A DNA stretch of 64,000 bases from Bacteroidota bacterium (GCA_018262715.1 JADFDS010000039.1:62001-126000), one strand, 5' to 3'; positions 8,718 through 18,028 are shown, counted from the first letter of the stretch. Program-made: numbers and translations. Notes: a model not told the origin generated them from the letters alone.

Positions 8718-8820
8718 GCAGGCAGCTGGCTGTAGGCAGTAGTGTTGACAATGATATGTTTATGATCGACCTGATTGTTAGTAATTTCACTACTGCATAT
8801 TGCCAATTGCCTATTGCCTG
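8718..8820. repeat. Heptamer inverted-repeat module, copy A
   Basis: The left arm (8718-8744, rich in GGCAG units) and right arm (8788-8819) are inverted. The inner nine bases pair perfectly (GCAGTAGTG 8736-8744 with CACTACTGC 8788-8796). The right arm holds three tandem heptamers, ATTGCCA ATTGCCT ATTGCCT (8799-8819). The centre is 43 bp of AT-rich sequence. It begins immediately after the nspC stop codon and precedes the terminator of the converging gene. Confidence 0.6.
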
Positions 8821-8824
8821 ATAC

Positions 8825-8851
8825 AAAAAAACAGGCGGATCACTCCGCCTG
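8825..8851 (-). terminator. Rho-independent terminator of the outer-membrane barrel gene
   Basis: Perfect eight-base stem CAGGCGGA/TCCGCCTG (8832-8839 and 8844-8851) with a four-base loop. On the minus strand it is followed by seven T residues (8825-8831), 30 bp after the barrel gene's stop. Confidence 0.85.
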
Positions 8852-8880
8852 CCTTTATAATTTGTCCACTGTGATTTTTG

Positions 8881-9387
8881 TCAGAATGCGTATCCGATTG
8901 CGAGAGTGGCGCTTGGCATAATGCCATCAATACTGCTCTCACTGTCCCCTCCTTTGGCAATCGTATACATCGGCCCGATACCAAGGTCAAGGACAAAACC
9001 GCTTTCCCATACCCACTGATACCCCAGCTCGGCACCGAAACCTATCGTGCTGGCAGAATAATTGCCTTCCGTGTCATCGTTTACTTTGCCAAATGAAAAT
9101 GCAAGCTGAGGATTGATGTAAAAACCGGCGGGTACTGGTTTCTTTGCATGTGTGAAGTAGTACCTGTATCCCAGACCTGCACCTGCAAGGCTGACATCTA
9201 CTCCAAGCAGCTTGTACATGTACTGACCTCTTACCAGCAGGGAAGAGGTTGTGCCAAACACCCTCTCATAAGTGGCGTTGAAGCTTCCGAAAGCCAGGCC
9301 GAGAGGATTGGTTTTGATAACATTGCTCTGAGCGTTCAGACCAAACGCCAGTAGAACAAAGACAAGGGAAAGGATTAGTTTTTTCAT
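8881..9387 (-). CDS. Small outer-membrane beta-barrel protein
   Basis: A 168-residue exported protein. The signal peptide MKKLILSLVFVLLAFGLNAQ is followed by alternating aromatic/hydrophobic strands, for example LLVRGQYMYKL, GLGYRYYF and AELGYQWVWESG. The chain ends in Phe (IGYAF), the usual C-terminal signal recognised by the BAM machinery. Size suggests an eight-stranded barrel of the OmpA/OmpX-like type, whose ligands are unknown. It stands alone with its own consensus promoter and strong terminator, so it is probably a monocistronic, well expressed gene. No specific family name can be given from sequence alone. Confidence 0.8.
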   Translation of the reverse strand: MKKLILSLVFVLLAFGLNAQSNVIKTNPLGLAFGSFNATYERVFGTTSSLLVRGQYMYKLLGVDVSLAGAGLGYRYYFTHAKKPVPAGFYINPQLAFSFGKVNDDTEGNYSASTIGFGAELGYQWVWESGFVLDLGIGPMYTIAKGGDSESSIDGIMPSATLAIGYAF

Positions 9388-9426
9388 GTTTTTTTAGTTT
9401 TTTGGTCCTGTTTTGAAATACAACTG

Positions 9427-9454
9427 CAAATATATACCAAAAATTGTGGACAAA
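9427..9454 (-). promoter_or_regulatory. Promoter of the outer-membrane barrel gene
   Basis: On the minus strand TTTG (9451-9454) precedes TATATTTG (9427-9434) by 16 bp, both full matches to the Bacteroidota consensus. The leader would be about 35 nt. Confidence 0.6.
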
Positions 9455-9462
9455 TCAAATGC

Positions 9463-10683
9463 TTAACAGCCAATTATTCCACTTTGTTCATCAATCGGAC
9501 CTGAACCAAGCAATTCTTCACAGTCATACCAGGCAGCAAATTGTCCCGGTGTTATTCCCCTCTGGGACTTTTCAAAGATTATGTAATAACCCTCATCACG
9601 GGCATGGATGCGTGCGTGCTGCAACGGCTGGCGATAGCGGATACGTAACTGGTAATCACGGTCTTCGCCAGGATTCATTGCCAGGTCTTCCCTTATCCAG
9701 TGCACCTCAGTCTTCCTTATGAAGAGCCCTTTTCTGTAAAGTCCCCGGTGCAGTTGGCCCTCTCCGACATAGATTATATTGTTTACCGTGTCTGTGCCAA
9801 TGACAAAGAGAGGTTCCCTGTATCCTCCGAGGTTGAGCCCCTTTCTCTGTCCCACGGTGAAAAAGTGAGCGCCGTTGTGCACCCCTGCAGTCACCCCGTC
9901 GCCCGGACTCAGTGAGTGCGGTATCGTCATTTCTGACAACTCCGCGGTGGTGACACCCTCTTGGGGCAGTCCGTCAGGCCAGCTTCTGAAAGCTTCGCTG
10001 TCAGGTACGTAAATTATCCTTCCCTTCCTTGCTTCAAGCTGTTGCTGCAGGAAGACCGGCAGGTCAACCTTCCCTACAAAACAGATCCCCTGTGAATCCT
10101 TCCTGACGGCAGTGGCCAGCCCGAGGTCCGTCGCTATCCTGCGTACCTCCGGCTTGGTAAGTGAACCCACCGGGAACAGCACGTTGTCAAGCTGCCCCTG
10201 GCTCAGCTGGCACAGGAAGTAACTCTGGTCCTTGTTGCTGTCAACACCTGCCAGCAGCCTGTTGACCATGCCGCCGGCCGTGGAGGCCTGCTCATTCCTG
10301 CAATAATGACCTGTGGCAATATAATCAGCCCCCTGTTTCAGCGCTTCACGCGCGAAGGAGTCAAACTTGATCTCCCGGTTGCAGAGAACATCAGGATTGG
10401 GAGTACGGCCGGCGGCATACTCCCTGAACATGTAATCAACAACCCTCTCACGGTATTCCACACTAAGGTCAACGGTACGCAGCCTGATGCCGAGCTTCTT
10501 TGCAACCATCTCAGCAAAGGTGATATCCTCGTCGAACGGACAATCGCCCTTCAGCAACCCGCGACTGTCATGCCAGTTGATCATGAAGATTCCTTCAACC
10601 TCATAGCCCTGCTCTTTCAGCAGCCATGCAGCCACGCTGGAGTCGACCCCCCCTGACAATCCTACTATTGCCTTCTTTTTCAC
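9463..10683 (-). CDS. mnmA: tRNA-specific 2-thiouridylase MnmA
   Basis: A 406-residue enzyme that transfers sulfur to U34 of Lys, Glu and Gln tRNAs. The ATP-pyrophosphatase loop is GLSGGVDSS (residues 8-16). The catalytic cysteine pair is Cys101 (NPDVLCNREIKF) and Cys201 (DSQGICFVG), matching E. coli Cys102/Cys199. ATGHY and KDQSYFL are conserved tRNA-binding stretches. The start is GTG at 10681-10683; no other start leaves the P-loop intact. A consensus -7 element ends only five bases upstream, so the mRNA may be leaderless. The gene is longer than the roughly 360-residue norm because of loops in the C-terminal barrel domains. Confidence 0.96.
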   Translation of the reverse strand: MKKKAIVGLSGGVDSSVAAWLLKEQGYEVEGIFMINWHDSRGLLKGDCPFDEDITFAEMVAKKLGIRLRTVDLSVEYRERVVDYMFREYAAGRTPNPDVLCNREIKFDSFAREALKQGADYIATGHYCRNEQASTAGGMVNRLLAGVDSNKDQSYFLCQLSQGQLDNVLFPVGSLTKPEVRRIATDLGLATAVRKDSQGICFVGKVDLPVFLQQQLEARKGRIIYVPDSEAFRSWPDGLPQEGVTTAELSEMTIPHSLSPGDGVTAGVHNGAHFFTVGQRKGLNLGGYREPLFVIGTDTVNNIIYVGEGQLHRGLYRKGLFIRKTEVHWIREDLAMNPGEDRDYQLRIRYRQPLQHARIHARDEGYYIIFEKSQRGITPGQFAAWYDCEELLGSGPIDEQSGIIGC

Positions 10684-10687
10684 GCGG

Positions 10688-10695
10688 CAAAGGTA
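10688..10695 (-). promoter_or_regulatory. Bacteroidota -7 element directly in front of mnmA
   Basis: The minus strand reads TACCTTTG, a full consensus match, ending five bases before the GTG start codon. Transcription would begin at or in the start codon. No good -33 box is seen. Confidence 0.4.
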
Positions 10696-10772
10696 GCTCT
10701 TTAACTCAATATGTTAATAACTACCTTCTCTCCCCTCCGTTTCATGACTCTTTTTTTACTATTTTTCAGAAG

Positions 10773-13700
10773 ATGAAGTTACCAGGTAAGTTATTGAAAT
10801 ACAGTGCATCGGCGGGTTCGGGCAAGACCCACGCCCTCACTGCCTTCTACCTCTCGCAGGTGCTTCATGACCCGGGGGCTTACCGCCGGATACTTGCCGT
10901 CACCTTCACCAACTCCGCCGCGGCTGAGATGAAGGAAAGGATACTCAGAAGACTGAATACCCTGGGACTGGAGAATGAAAAGGGCGACAGGGAAAGAAAG
11001 GAATTTGCTGTGTGGCTCTGCAAATTCTTTCCTGAAATGTGGCCCGACAGGGAGGCTGCTGTGGTTACAATCCGCAGAAATGCCCCGGTTGCGCTTGACA
11101 ACATCCTGCAGGACTATTCCCGCTTTGCCGTCGGGACCATCGATTCGTTCTTCCAAAGGGTGATCAGGGCTTTTGCAAGGGAAATTGACATTCCGGCAGG
11201 CTATGAGATCGAACTGGAGCACCAGGCGATACTCTCTGATGCCGTGGACAGCCTCCTGGCTGAGGTGGCCACTGACGGCAAACTGCTTGACTGGATCTCG
11301 TCATATGTGGCTTCACGCCTTGACGACAGCAAGGGATGGGATATCAGAAGGGAGATCATGGAAGTGGCCGCGCAGGTTTTCAGGGAAGACTTCAGGCAGC
11401 TCAGCACCGATGACCGTAAAATGATAGGAGACTACGGTGTGATGGCTGATTATGCATCAAGAGTCTTTGCTGTCAGGAGAGGATTTGAAACTGACCTTAA
11501 GAACCTTGCAGCAGAGGGGGTAAAGATCTATACCGAATGCGGTTTGTCCACTGACGATTTTCTTTCCAAAAGCAGGGGAGGAGTGGGCGAAAGCCTGAGG
11601 CGGTTTGCGCAGGGTGACACCCGCCGGCCCAACAGCACCTGGGTTAAGGCAGCAGCGGAGGGTAAATTCTTTCCGGGCACTGCCAGACCCGCTGTGGTCA
11701 GCGCCTTCGGCGATGCTTCACGGAGAGGCCTTGACGATGTGGTGAAAAAAATATCAGATCTGTTTGACAGGCGCTATGGCGTGTATGTATCTGCACTGGC
11801 ACAGGTCAGAACCATACATGTAATAGGTATCCTGGGTGCAATCAGCGAGAGAGTGCGTGAACAGGCCCACGAACAGAACATTTTCCTTCTTTCTGACTCG
11901 GGTGAACTGATCAGCAAACTTATAGCCGATGATGACACCCCGTTCATCTATGAGAAGATAGGCGCCGCATATGACCATTACATCATTGATGAGTTCCAGG
12001 ATACCTCCCGCATTCAGTGGAACAATTTCAGGCCACTGATTGCCGAGACTCTCTCACGCGGACAGGACAACCTGGTTGTGGGCGATGTAAAACAGTCGAT
12101 CTACCGGTGGCGCAACAGCGACTGGCGCATCATTCACAGTGAGGCGGCACAGGTTTTCGGTGATGCCGTTGAAACAGTTCATCTCAGCACCAACTACCGC
12201 AGCCGTGCAAATGTCATCAGGTTTAACAACGCCCTTTTCAGCCCTGCCTCCATTCCGGCCTCATGTGATGAAAGGCTGGCATACGAGGGGCTGAAGATCA
12301 GTGATGTCTACTCGGACTCTGAGCAGCAGGGCACTCCCGGCAAACCGGGCGGTTACGTTAGTGTCACCCTTTACAGGAAAAATGACGACGAAGGGTGGAA
12401 AGACCGGGTGCTCCGTGATCTTCCTGGAGTGATCGAACGGCTGCAGGAACACGGGTACAGGGCTGACGACATCCTGTTCCTGTGCCGGACGAACGAGGAG
12501 GGCAAGAGCATCATCAGCCGCATCCTTGAGTACAGTTCATTATGTACCCCCGGACAGCGGGCACGGTATAATTATGAGATCACTTCCGGCGAGTCGCTCC
12601 TCCTTGAGCGCAATCCGGCTGTGACCCTGATGACAGCATCCCTCAGGTATCTGACCGATCCGGCCAGCCGCATCAACCGCAGCCAGATAGTCCGTTCATA
12701 TATTCTGGCCACCGGCGGAGATGAACGGCTTGTGTACAGCGGTGACACCCCGGATGGCGGAGGAGAGTCGCTCCCTGAAGGATGGGAAGAGGCTATAGAA
12801 TCATTCCGCAATGCATCACTTTACAGCGCCACGGAGGGCATGATACGGTTCTTCGGCCTTGGCCGGAACAGGGCAAATACAGCCTATATAAGCTCTTTCC
12901 AGGATGTGGTGCTCGCCTGGTCAGGCCGGCACAGCTCTGATATCTCAGCGTTTGTGCAGTGGTGGGACGATGAGGGATGCAAAAGTACCCTGAGCCAGTC
13001 TGAAAGGCAGGAAGCGATGAGGGTGATGACTGTTCACAAGGCAAAGGGACTCCAGAGCAGGGTAGTCATCGTTCCCTTTGCTTCATGGGAGTTCTCAAAG
13101 CCAGGGTACGCCAGATCTCTGCTGTGGGTCACCAATGTGCCCGCTCCCTTTGCACCTATGCCCGTCGTGCTTCCGGAAATGTCAGGCCGCCTCGACGAGT
13201 CACTCTTCTCCGGGGAAGCGAAGATGGAAAGGGCCTCCGACTGGCTCGACGGCGTGAACCTGCTTTATGTGGCTTTCACCAGGGCCGTGGATGCACTCCT
13301 GGTGATGACCCAGGAGGTGACCAGGGGACCGGCAGGCGGCTCCGGCGCCAATACCGCCAGCCTTCTGAACGAGGCGCTGGCAAAACTGCCCGGCGATTTC
13401 AAAACGGCTGATGAAGAAACAAAGAGGCATATTGAATGCGGAGAGCTACCGGCGGTTGAGACCAAAGAGCGTGAACCCTGGCTGGAGATCTCAGGCTATG
13501 TCGTCAGTGAACCCCGCGGCACCCTCAGGCTCAGGACGGGCGGCGCCCTCCCTGCCGATGAGGTCAAACTCGCCGAACCGGGCGGGAGGGCCTATGGCAT
13601 AATGATGCATGAGATCCTCAGCCGCGTCACCACCACGGCTGATATTGAAAAGGCCGTAAGTCATGCCTGCGCCACCGGGCTCATGCCGCTGACAGGCCGT

Positions 13701-14003
13701 GACACGGCTGTGGCCCGCCTCCACGCAATGCTCTCGGCAGAACGGGTGAAGGCATGGTTTGACGGCACCACAGCGGTCATGACCGAGGCTACCATCATCC
13801 TCCCCACGGGCGCCGCCCGCCGGCCTGACAGGGTGATGATCAGCGGTGACAGGGTGACAGTGGTTGACTATAAATTCGGTGAGCCCTCGCCACGCCATAA
13901 ACAGCAGGCCGCAGACTACCGCGAGCTCCTGAGGCAGATGGGCTTCCCGGAAGTGAAATCGTGGCTATGGTATGTCGAAAAGGATCTGATTGAGGAGGCA
14001 TGA
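10773..14003 (+). CDS. addA: AddA-like UvrD-family helicase-nuclease
   Basis: A 1076-residue SF1A helicase joined to a nuclease. The Walker A motif is SASAGSGKTHA at residues 11-19, Walker B is IIDEFQDTS (about 405), VVGDVKQSIYRWRNSD is motif III, and MTVHKAKGLQ precedes motif VI (LLYVAFTRAVD). The C-terminal RecB-type PD-(D/E)XK domain shows GIMMHEIL and VVDYKFGE (about 1030-1037). It should process double-strand breaks for recombination with the AddB-like protein encoded two genes downstream. I start at ATG 10773 because the motif I strand begins immediately there; the upstream extension lies over mnmA. A near-consensus TATTTTTC (10760-10767) sits just upstream. The stop overlaps a micro-ORF by ATGA. 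Confidence 0.9.
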   Translation: MKLPGKLLKYSASAGSGKTHALTAFYLSQVLHDPGAYRRILAVTFTNSAAAEMKERILRRLNTLGLENEKGDRERKEFAVWLCKFFPEMWPDREAAVVTIRRNAPVALDNILQDYSRFAVGTIDSFFQRVIRAFAREIDIPAGYEIELEHQAILSDAVDSLLAEVATDGKLLDWISSYVASRLDDSKGWDIRREIMEVAAQVFREDFRQLSTDDRKMIGDYGVMADYASRVFAVRRGFETDLKNLAAEGVKIYTECGLSTDDFLSKSRGGVGESLRRFAQGDTRRPNSTWVKAAAEGKFFPGTARPAVVSAFGDASRRGLDDVVKKISDLFDRRYGVYVSALAQVRTIHVIGILGAISERVREQAHEQNIFLLSDSGELISKLIADDDTPFIYEKIGAAYDHYIIDEFQDTSRIQWNNFRPLIAETLSRGQDNLVVGDVKQSIYRWRNSDWRIIHSEAAQVFGDAVETVHLSTNYRSRANVIRFNNALFSPASIPASCDERLAYEGLKISDVYSDSEQQGTPGKPGGYVSVTLYRKNDDEGWKDRVLRDLPGVIERLQEHGYRADDILFLCRTNEEGKSIISRILEYSSLCTPGQRARYNYEITSGESLLLERNPAVTLMTASLRYLTDPASRINRSQIVRSYILATGGDERLVYSGDTPDGGGESLPEGWEEAIESFRNASLYSATEGMIRFFGLGRNRANTAYISSFQDVVLAWSGRHSSDISAFVQWWDDEGCKSTLSQSERQEAMRVMTVHKAKGLQSRVVIVPFASWEFSKPGYARSLLWVTNVPAPFAPMPVVLPEMSGRLDESLFSGEAKMERASDWLDGVNLLYVAFTRAVDALLVMTQEVTRGPAGGSGANTASLLNEALAKLPGDFKTADEETKRHIECGELPAVETKEREPWLEISGYVVSEPRGTLRLRTGGALPADEVKLAEPGGRAYGIMMHEILSRVTTTADIEKAVSHACATGLMPLTGRDTAVARLHAMLSAERVKAWFDGTTAVMTEATIILPTGAARRPDRVMISGDRVTVVDYKFGEPSPRHKQQAADYRELLRQMGFPEVKSWLWYVEKDLIEEA

Positions 14004-14056
14004 ACGGAGAAGTGTCATACAGGTACAGGGAAATCGATATCATTGAGAAGGTATGA
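14000..14056 (+). CDS. Possible 18-codon coupling micro-ORF between addA and the radical SAM gene
   Basis: An 18-codon frame (MNGEVSYRYREIDIIEKV) begins inside the addA stop codon (ATGA at 14000-14003) and ends inside the next gene's start (ATGA at 14053-14056). GAGGAGG lies just before its ATG. It would let ribosomes pass from addA to the radical SAM gene by two successive stop-start overlaps. The beginnings of the micro-ORF and the radical SAM gene resemble each other (ATGAACGGAGAA and ATGAACGGGGAG), so a small duplication may have created it. Whether a stable peptide is made is unknown. Confidence 0.3.
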   Translation: MNGEVSYRYREIDIIEKV

Positions 14057-15012
14057 ACGGGGAGCAGAATTACGTGTGGGGAACCGCCAGAAGATATAAC
14101 TCATATGCCGACTGGTTCGCCGGACTGTTCGGAGGGAGAGTCCAGAAACTGAGCATCAACGCCGGCTTCACCTGCCCGAACCGTGACGGCACACTGGGGT
14201 ACGGAGGCTGCACATACTGCAACAACGAGGCCTTCATTCCCGGCTACTGCACGCCGGAAAAGAGTGTGACTGATCAGATTGAGCAGGGAATTGCCTTCCA
14301 TCGCCGCAGATATCGCCGCGCAGAGAGATATATTGCTTATTTCCAGGCATATACCAACACTTATGCAGACATTGACAAACTTACTGCTCTTTATGATGAA
14401 GCTCTGAATCACCCCTCCGTGGCAGGGTTGGTGATCGGAACACGGCCTGACTGCATCAACGGTGAACTGCTCGACAGGCTGGCAGTGATGGCCCGCGACT
14501 ACTTCGTCATGATTGAATATGGCATTGAATCGGTTAATGATGATATCCTCCGGAGAATCAACCGGGGGCATGATTTTACCACGGCTATGAAAGCCTTGAA
14601 GGAAACTGAGCTGAGGGGACTTAACGCGGGGGCGCATCTCATTTTCGGGCTGCCGGGCGAGAGCCGCAGCGCCATCGCTGACAGCGCTGAGGTTATCTCA
14701 TCACTGCCACTGACATCGCTCAAGATCAGACAGTTGCAGCTGATAAAGGGAACAGCGATGGCCATGGAATACAGGAAGAATCCCGGCGCGTTTGACCTCT
14801 ATGACCTTGAGGAGTACCTTGACCTGGTGATCACATTTACCGAGCGGCTCTCGCCCGGCATAATGATTGACCGCATAAGCGGTGAGGCGCCCCCGCGGCT
14901 CCTTGATGACCCGCGCGACTGGCACCTCAGGAGCAGCGAACTGTTCAGGCTCTTTGAACACCGCCTCGAAGAACGCAATACATGGCAGGGGAGGCTCTGT
15001 AAAATGATCTGA
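14053..15012 (+). CDS. YhcC-type radical SAM protein (TIGR01212 family)
   Basis: A 319-residue radical SAM protein. The cluster-binding cysteines have the spacing peculiar to this family: Cys41, Cys53 and Cys56 in TCPNRDGTLGYGGCTYC. Other conserved features are YFQAYTNTYAD, VIGTRPDC, IEYGIESVND and HLIFGLPGES. The reaction of this family is not established to my knowledge. Here it sits between addA and addB, with stop-start overlaps on both sides, so it is expressed with the recombination enzymes. That position may be historical rather than functional. Confidence 0.88.
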   Translation: MNGEQNYVWGTARRYNSYADWFAGLFGGRVQKLSINAGFTCPNRDGTLGYGGCTYCNNEAFIPGYCTPEKSVTDQIEQGIAFHRRRYRRAERYIAYFQAYTNTYADIDKLTALYDEALNHPSVAGLVIGTRPDCINGELLDRLAVMARDYFVMIEYGIESVNDDILRRINRGHDFTTAMKALKETELRGLNAGAHLIFGLPGESRSAIADSAEVISSLPLTSLKIRQLQLIKGTAMAMEYRKNPGAFDLYDLEEYLDLVITFTERLSPGIMIDRISGEAPPRLLDDPRDWHLRSSELFRLFEHRLEERNTWQGRLCKMI

Positions 15013-17951
15013 TGATGGATTTCCTTGAAAAAGTGGCATACAGGCTCCGTGAGCGTCACGGAAACGAGATGGAGAAACAGACGGTTGTGCTGCCGAGCCG
15101 CAGAGCCGGACTGTGGCTCGCACGCGCCCTCGCCAGGATGAATGACAAACCTTCATGGGCGCCCTCGATGCTCACCGTCAGCGACCTGTTCCGTTCGTTC
15201 ACTGACCTCATCCCGGCAGATACCGAGACACAAATATTCGAACTCTACCGGATCTACAGAAACCTGTTTGGTGAGGAGATCAGCTTTGACGATTTCTGGC
15301 CATGGGGAGAGGTGATAATCAATGACTTCAATGATATTGACCTGTACATGGCCGATGCCGGCAAACTCTACAGCAATATCTCAGACCTGAAGGAGATAGA
15401 TGTGAAGTTCGGAGGCCTCACTGATGAACAGGTTGAGATAATACGAGGCTTCTGGAAGTCGTTCAATCCCTCTTCAGCAGGCAGTGAAGCCCGCTCGCGG
15501 TTCCGTTCCGTGTGGCAGAGGCTCGGTCCGCTTTATGAGGGCTACCGGGAAGCGATGAGAGCACGCGGATTGGCCGGTGACGGCATGCTCTGCCGTGAGG
15601 TGGCCGGGAGGGCACAGTCCGGGTTGCTTGAGGTGCCGGAGGGCAGAAGATGGCATATAGCAGGCCTCAATGCGCTGAATAACTGTGAGAAAACCTTGTT
15701 CATGCACTTGAAACGCCTGGGGGTGGCTGAATTTTACTGGGATGACGACCACTTTTTCATGGATGATCCGGAACACAAAGCCTCCCTCTTCATCAGGGAG
15801 AACAGGAGCATCTTCGGAAACTCCCTTTCAGGGGAAGGAGCAGGCTCAGGCACAGGTTCCGGTTCAGGTACGGGCCCGGGAACAGAAATTGGCTCCGGTG
15901 CATCTTCAGGGAGACATCAGACACCCCGCGGCGAATGGCATATCATTGACACCCCTTCCGATACGGCCCAGGCTGCGATGATGGCGCAGTTGCTTGAAAA
16001 TGAAGGAATAACAGGAGGAGACGACCTGACATCAACAGCAGTCATACTTGCTGACGAAAAGCTCCTGATGCCCGTTCTTGGTTCGTTGCCTGCATCTGTG
16101 GAAGATGTGAATGTCACCATGGGCCATCCCTTCCGGTTCACAACGCTTTACTCCTTCCTCAGGCAACTGATGGCACTGATCCGTTCAGCACGGGTCAGCA
16201 ACGGTATTCTCTCCTTCCGGAGCGATGATGTGATGGCACTGCTGCGTCACCAGTACTTCAGGCTTCTCGGAGGCAATGAAGGCGATACGGTGGTAAAGGA
16301 GATCATCAAGGGCAACATGATCAGGGTGACTGCGGCCATGCTCGCCGAACGGTTCCGCCTCGATTACCTCTTCAGGGTACCCGAAGGGGGAGCCGGAATA
16401 CCCGACCACCTGGCATCGGTGATGGCCAGGCTCGAGGAAGCCACCTATGCTGCAGAGGAGCAGGGAATGAAGCTGAGCACTGACCGTGAATACCTGAGGA
16501 TGGCCATGGGCAGCACCGTGCGTCTGTCAAACCTGATAAGGAGCTATGACCTGGATCTCATGCCGGAGACTTGCCTCAGGCTCCTTGACCGGTTGTTCCG
16601 CAAGATGATAGTGCCCTTCTCCGGTGAACCCCTGCGGGGGATACAAGTCATGGGTGTGCTGGAGACACGTGCCCTCGAGTTCAGGAATATAATCATCCTC
16701 TCACTTAATGAGGGTATCTTCCCCGGGATGTCATATGACAACACCTATATCCCGTACAATATCAGGCGGGCCTTCGGCCTCCCCACGGTTAACGAGCACG
16801 AATCGATCTACTCCTACTACTTTTTCAGGCTGCTGCGCAAACCCGAAAAGGGTTGGTTTCTCTATAACTCCACCGCCCAGGGACTGAACAGCGGCGAGAT
16901 GAGCCGGTACCTGGTCAGGATGAGTTACAACCCGCTCTTCGCACCGCGGCATCGGTCGGTCCATATCAGTGTCGGCCGTAGCGGCATGATAGCGGAGACA
17001 CTTGCCAAAACAGCCGCTCATAACCGGACTCTCCTCGATATCTACGGCGAGGGTAACAGGGATAACAAATATCTCTCTCCCAGCGCTGTAAATACATGGC
17101 TGAACTGCCGCATGCGGTTCTATTACAGGTATGTGTGCGGTATGCCCGAGGAAGAGGTACTTGAGAAGGAGATAGATCAGCGCAGGTTCGGCAACATCAT
17201 GCATGATGCCCTCAGGAGAATGTATCAGCCCCTCAGGGGGAAGGAGAATGCAGGTTCCATTATAGCCCTTATGGCCAGATCACGTGAAAACATAAGGGAA
17301 ACCATCATCGCCGCAGCTATGGATGAGATGAGATGGGACCGTGAAACACTTCTGTCAGGCAGGGGGGTGATCATCATTGACGTCCTTGAACGATATGCAC
17401 GTGAGCTGCTTCAATATGACGGAGCCAACTCCGACCTGGTTTTGCTCAATCTTGAAGATGATTTTTCAGGAGTCCGAGCCGTTACTTGCAGAGAGGGAGA
17501 GAAAAGGATTGTTCTCGGCGGAAGGGTAGACAGGGTGGATCTGACCAGGGGTGCCATCAGGGTGGTTGATTACAAGACCGGGGCGCCGAAAAGGGAGGCG
17601 GTGACGGCTGAAGGCCTGTTCGATGAGGAGAAGGAGAAGCGCAATGATGCCCTGCTTCAGGCTCTGCTGTACTGTACGCTCATTGAAAACAAACACCCCG
17701 GCAGAATGGTATTGCCTGCCATTTACTGGATACAGCAGCTGACCTCGGATGACTTTTCTCCCTATGCACCTGTACCCGGACTGGATGGCCCGGAGAGCAG
17801 TATGAATGAATGGAATGAATTCATGACCTCGTTCGGAAGCGGGCTGGACATGACGCTGAACAGGATATTTGCTGAAGATGAGGATTACCGGATGACCACT
17901 TTCCGGCGCCGTTGCATTTCATGCCCTTACAGGACGCTTTGCAGGAGATAG
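15012..17951 (+). CDS. addB: AddB-like nuclease subunit with iron-sulfur staple
   Basis: A 979-residue partner of AddA. The N-terminal half is an inactivated helicase-like fold (VVLPSRRAGLWLARAL in place of a true Walker A). The C-terminal PD-(D/E)XK nuclease shows RFGNIMHDALRRM and VVDYKTGAPK. Four cysteines placed as in AddB, Cys699 (WLNCRMRFYY) and Cys968/971/977 (CISCPYRTLC), should hold the [4Fe-4S] cluster that clamps the nuclease domain. A Gly/Ser/Thr-rich insertion at about residues 275-305 is unusual and looks like a flexible linker. The start overlaps the radical SAM stop. Confidence 0.88.
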   Translation: MMDFLEKVAYRLRERHGNEMEKQTVVLPSRRAGLWLARALARMNDKPSWAPSMLTVSDLFRSFTDLIPADTETQIFELYRIYRNLFGEEISFDDFWPWGEVIINDFNDIDLYMADAGKLYSNISDLKEIDVKFGGLTDEQVEIIRGFWKSFNPSSAGSEARSRFRSVWQRLGPLYEGYREAMRARGLAGDGMLCREVAGRAQSGLLEVPEGRRWHIAGLNALNNCEKTLFMHLKRLGVAEFYWDDDHFFMDDPEHKASLFIRENRSIFGNSLSGEGAGSGTGSGSGTGPGTEIGSGASSGRHQTPRGEWHIIDTPSDTAQAAMMAQLLENEGITGGDDLTSTAVILADEKLLMPVLGSLPASVEDVNVTMGHPFRFTTLYSFLRQLMALIRSARVSNGILSFRSDDVMALLRHQYFRLLGGNEGDTVVKEIIKGNMIRVTAAMLAERFRLDYLFRVPEGGAGIPDHLASVMARLEEATYAAEEQGMKLSTDREYLRMAMGSTVRLSNLIRSYDLDLMPETCLRLLDRLFRKMIVPFSGEPLRGIQVMGVLETRALEFRNIIILSLNEGIFPGMSYDNTYIPYNIRRAFGLPTVNEHESIYSYYFFRLLRKPEKGWFLYNSTAQGLNSGEMSRYLVRMSYNPLFAPRHRSVHISVGRSGMIAETLAKTAAHNRTLLDIYGEGNRDNKYLSPSAVNTWLNCRMRFYYRYVCGMPEEEVLEKEIDQRRFGNIMHDALRRMYQPLRGKENAGSIIALMARSRENIRETIIAAAMDEMRWDRETLLSGRGVIIIDVLERYARELLQYDGANSDLVLLNLEDDFSGVRAVTCREGEKRIVLGGRVDRVDLTRGAIRVVDYKTGAPKREAVTAEGLFDEEKEKRNDALLQALLYCTLIENKHPGRMVLPAIYWIQQLTSDDFSPYAPVPGLDGPESSMNEWNEFMTSFGSGLDMTLNRIFAEDEDYRMTTFRRRCISCPYRTLCRR

Positions 17952-18028
17952 ACCAGCCTGGGCGGCCGGTAACATACAAACGCCATAATCCGGGGATCCG
18001 GATACAATGATGACTGTCAGGCAGATGA

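Noticed and set aside
10626-10772. An N-terminal extension of addA over mnmA
   Set aside because: Helicase motif I starts a few residues after ATG 10773, as in the family, and the extension overlaps the divergent mnmA gene.
17988-18003. A short ATCCG/CGGAT hairpin between addB and ribH as a terminator
   Set aside because: Five base pairs with a six-base loop and no T-run are too weak to call.
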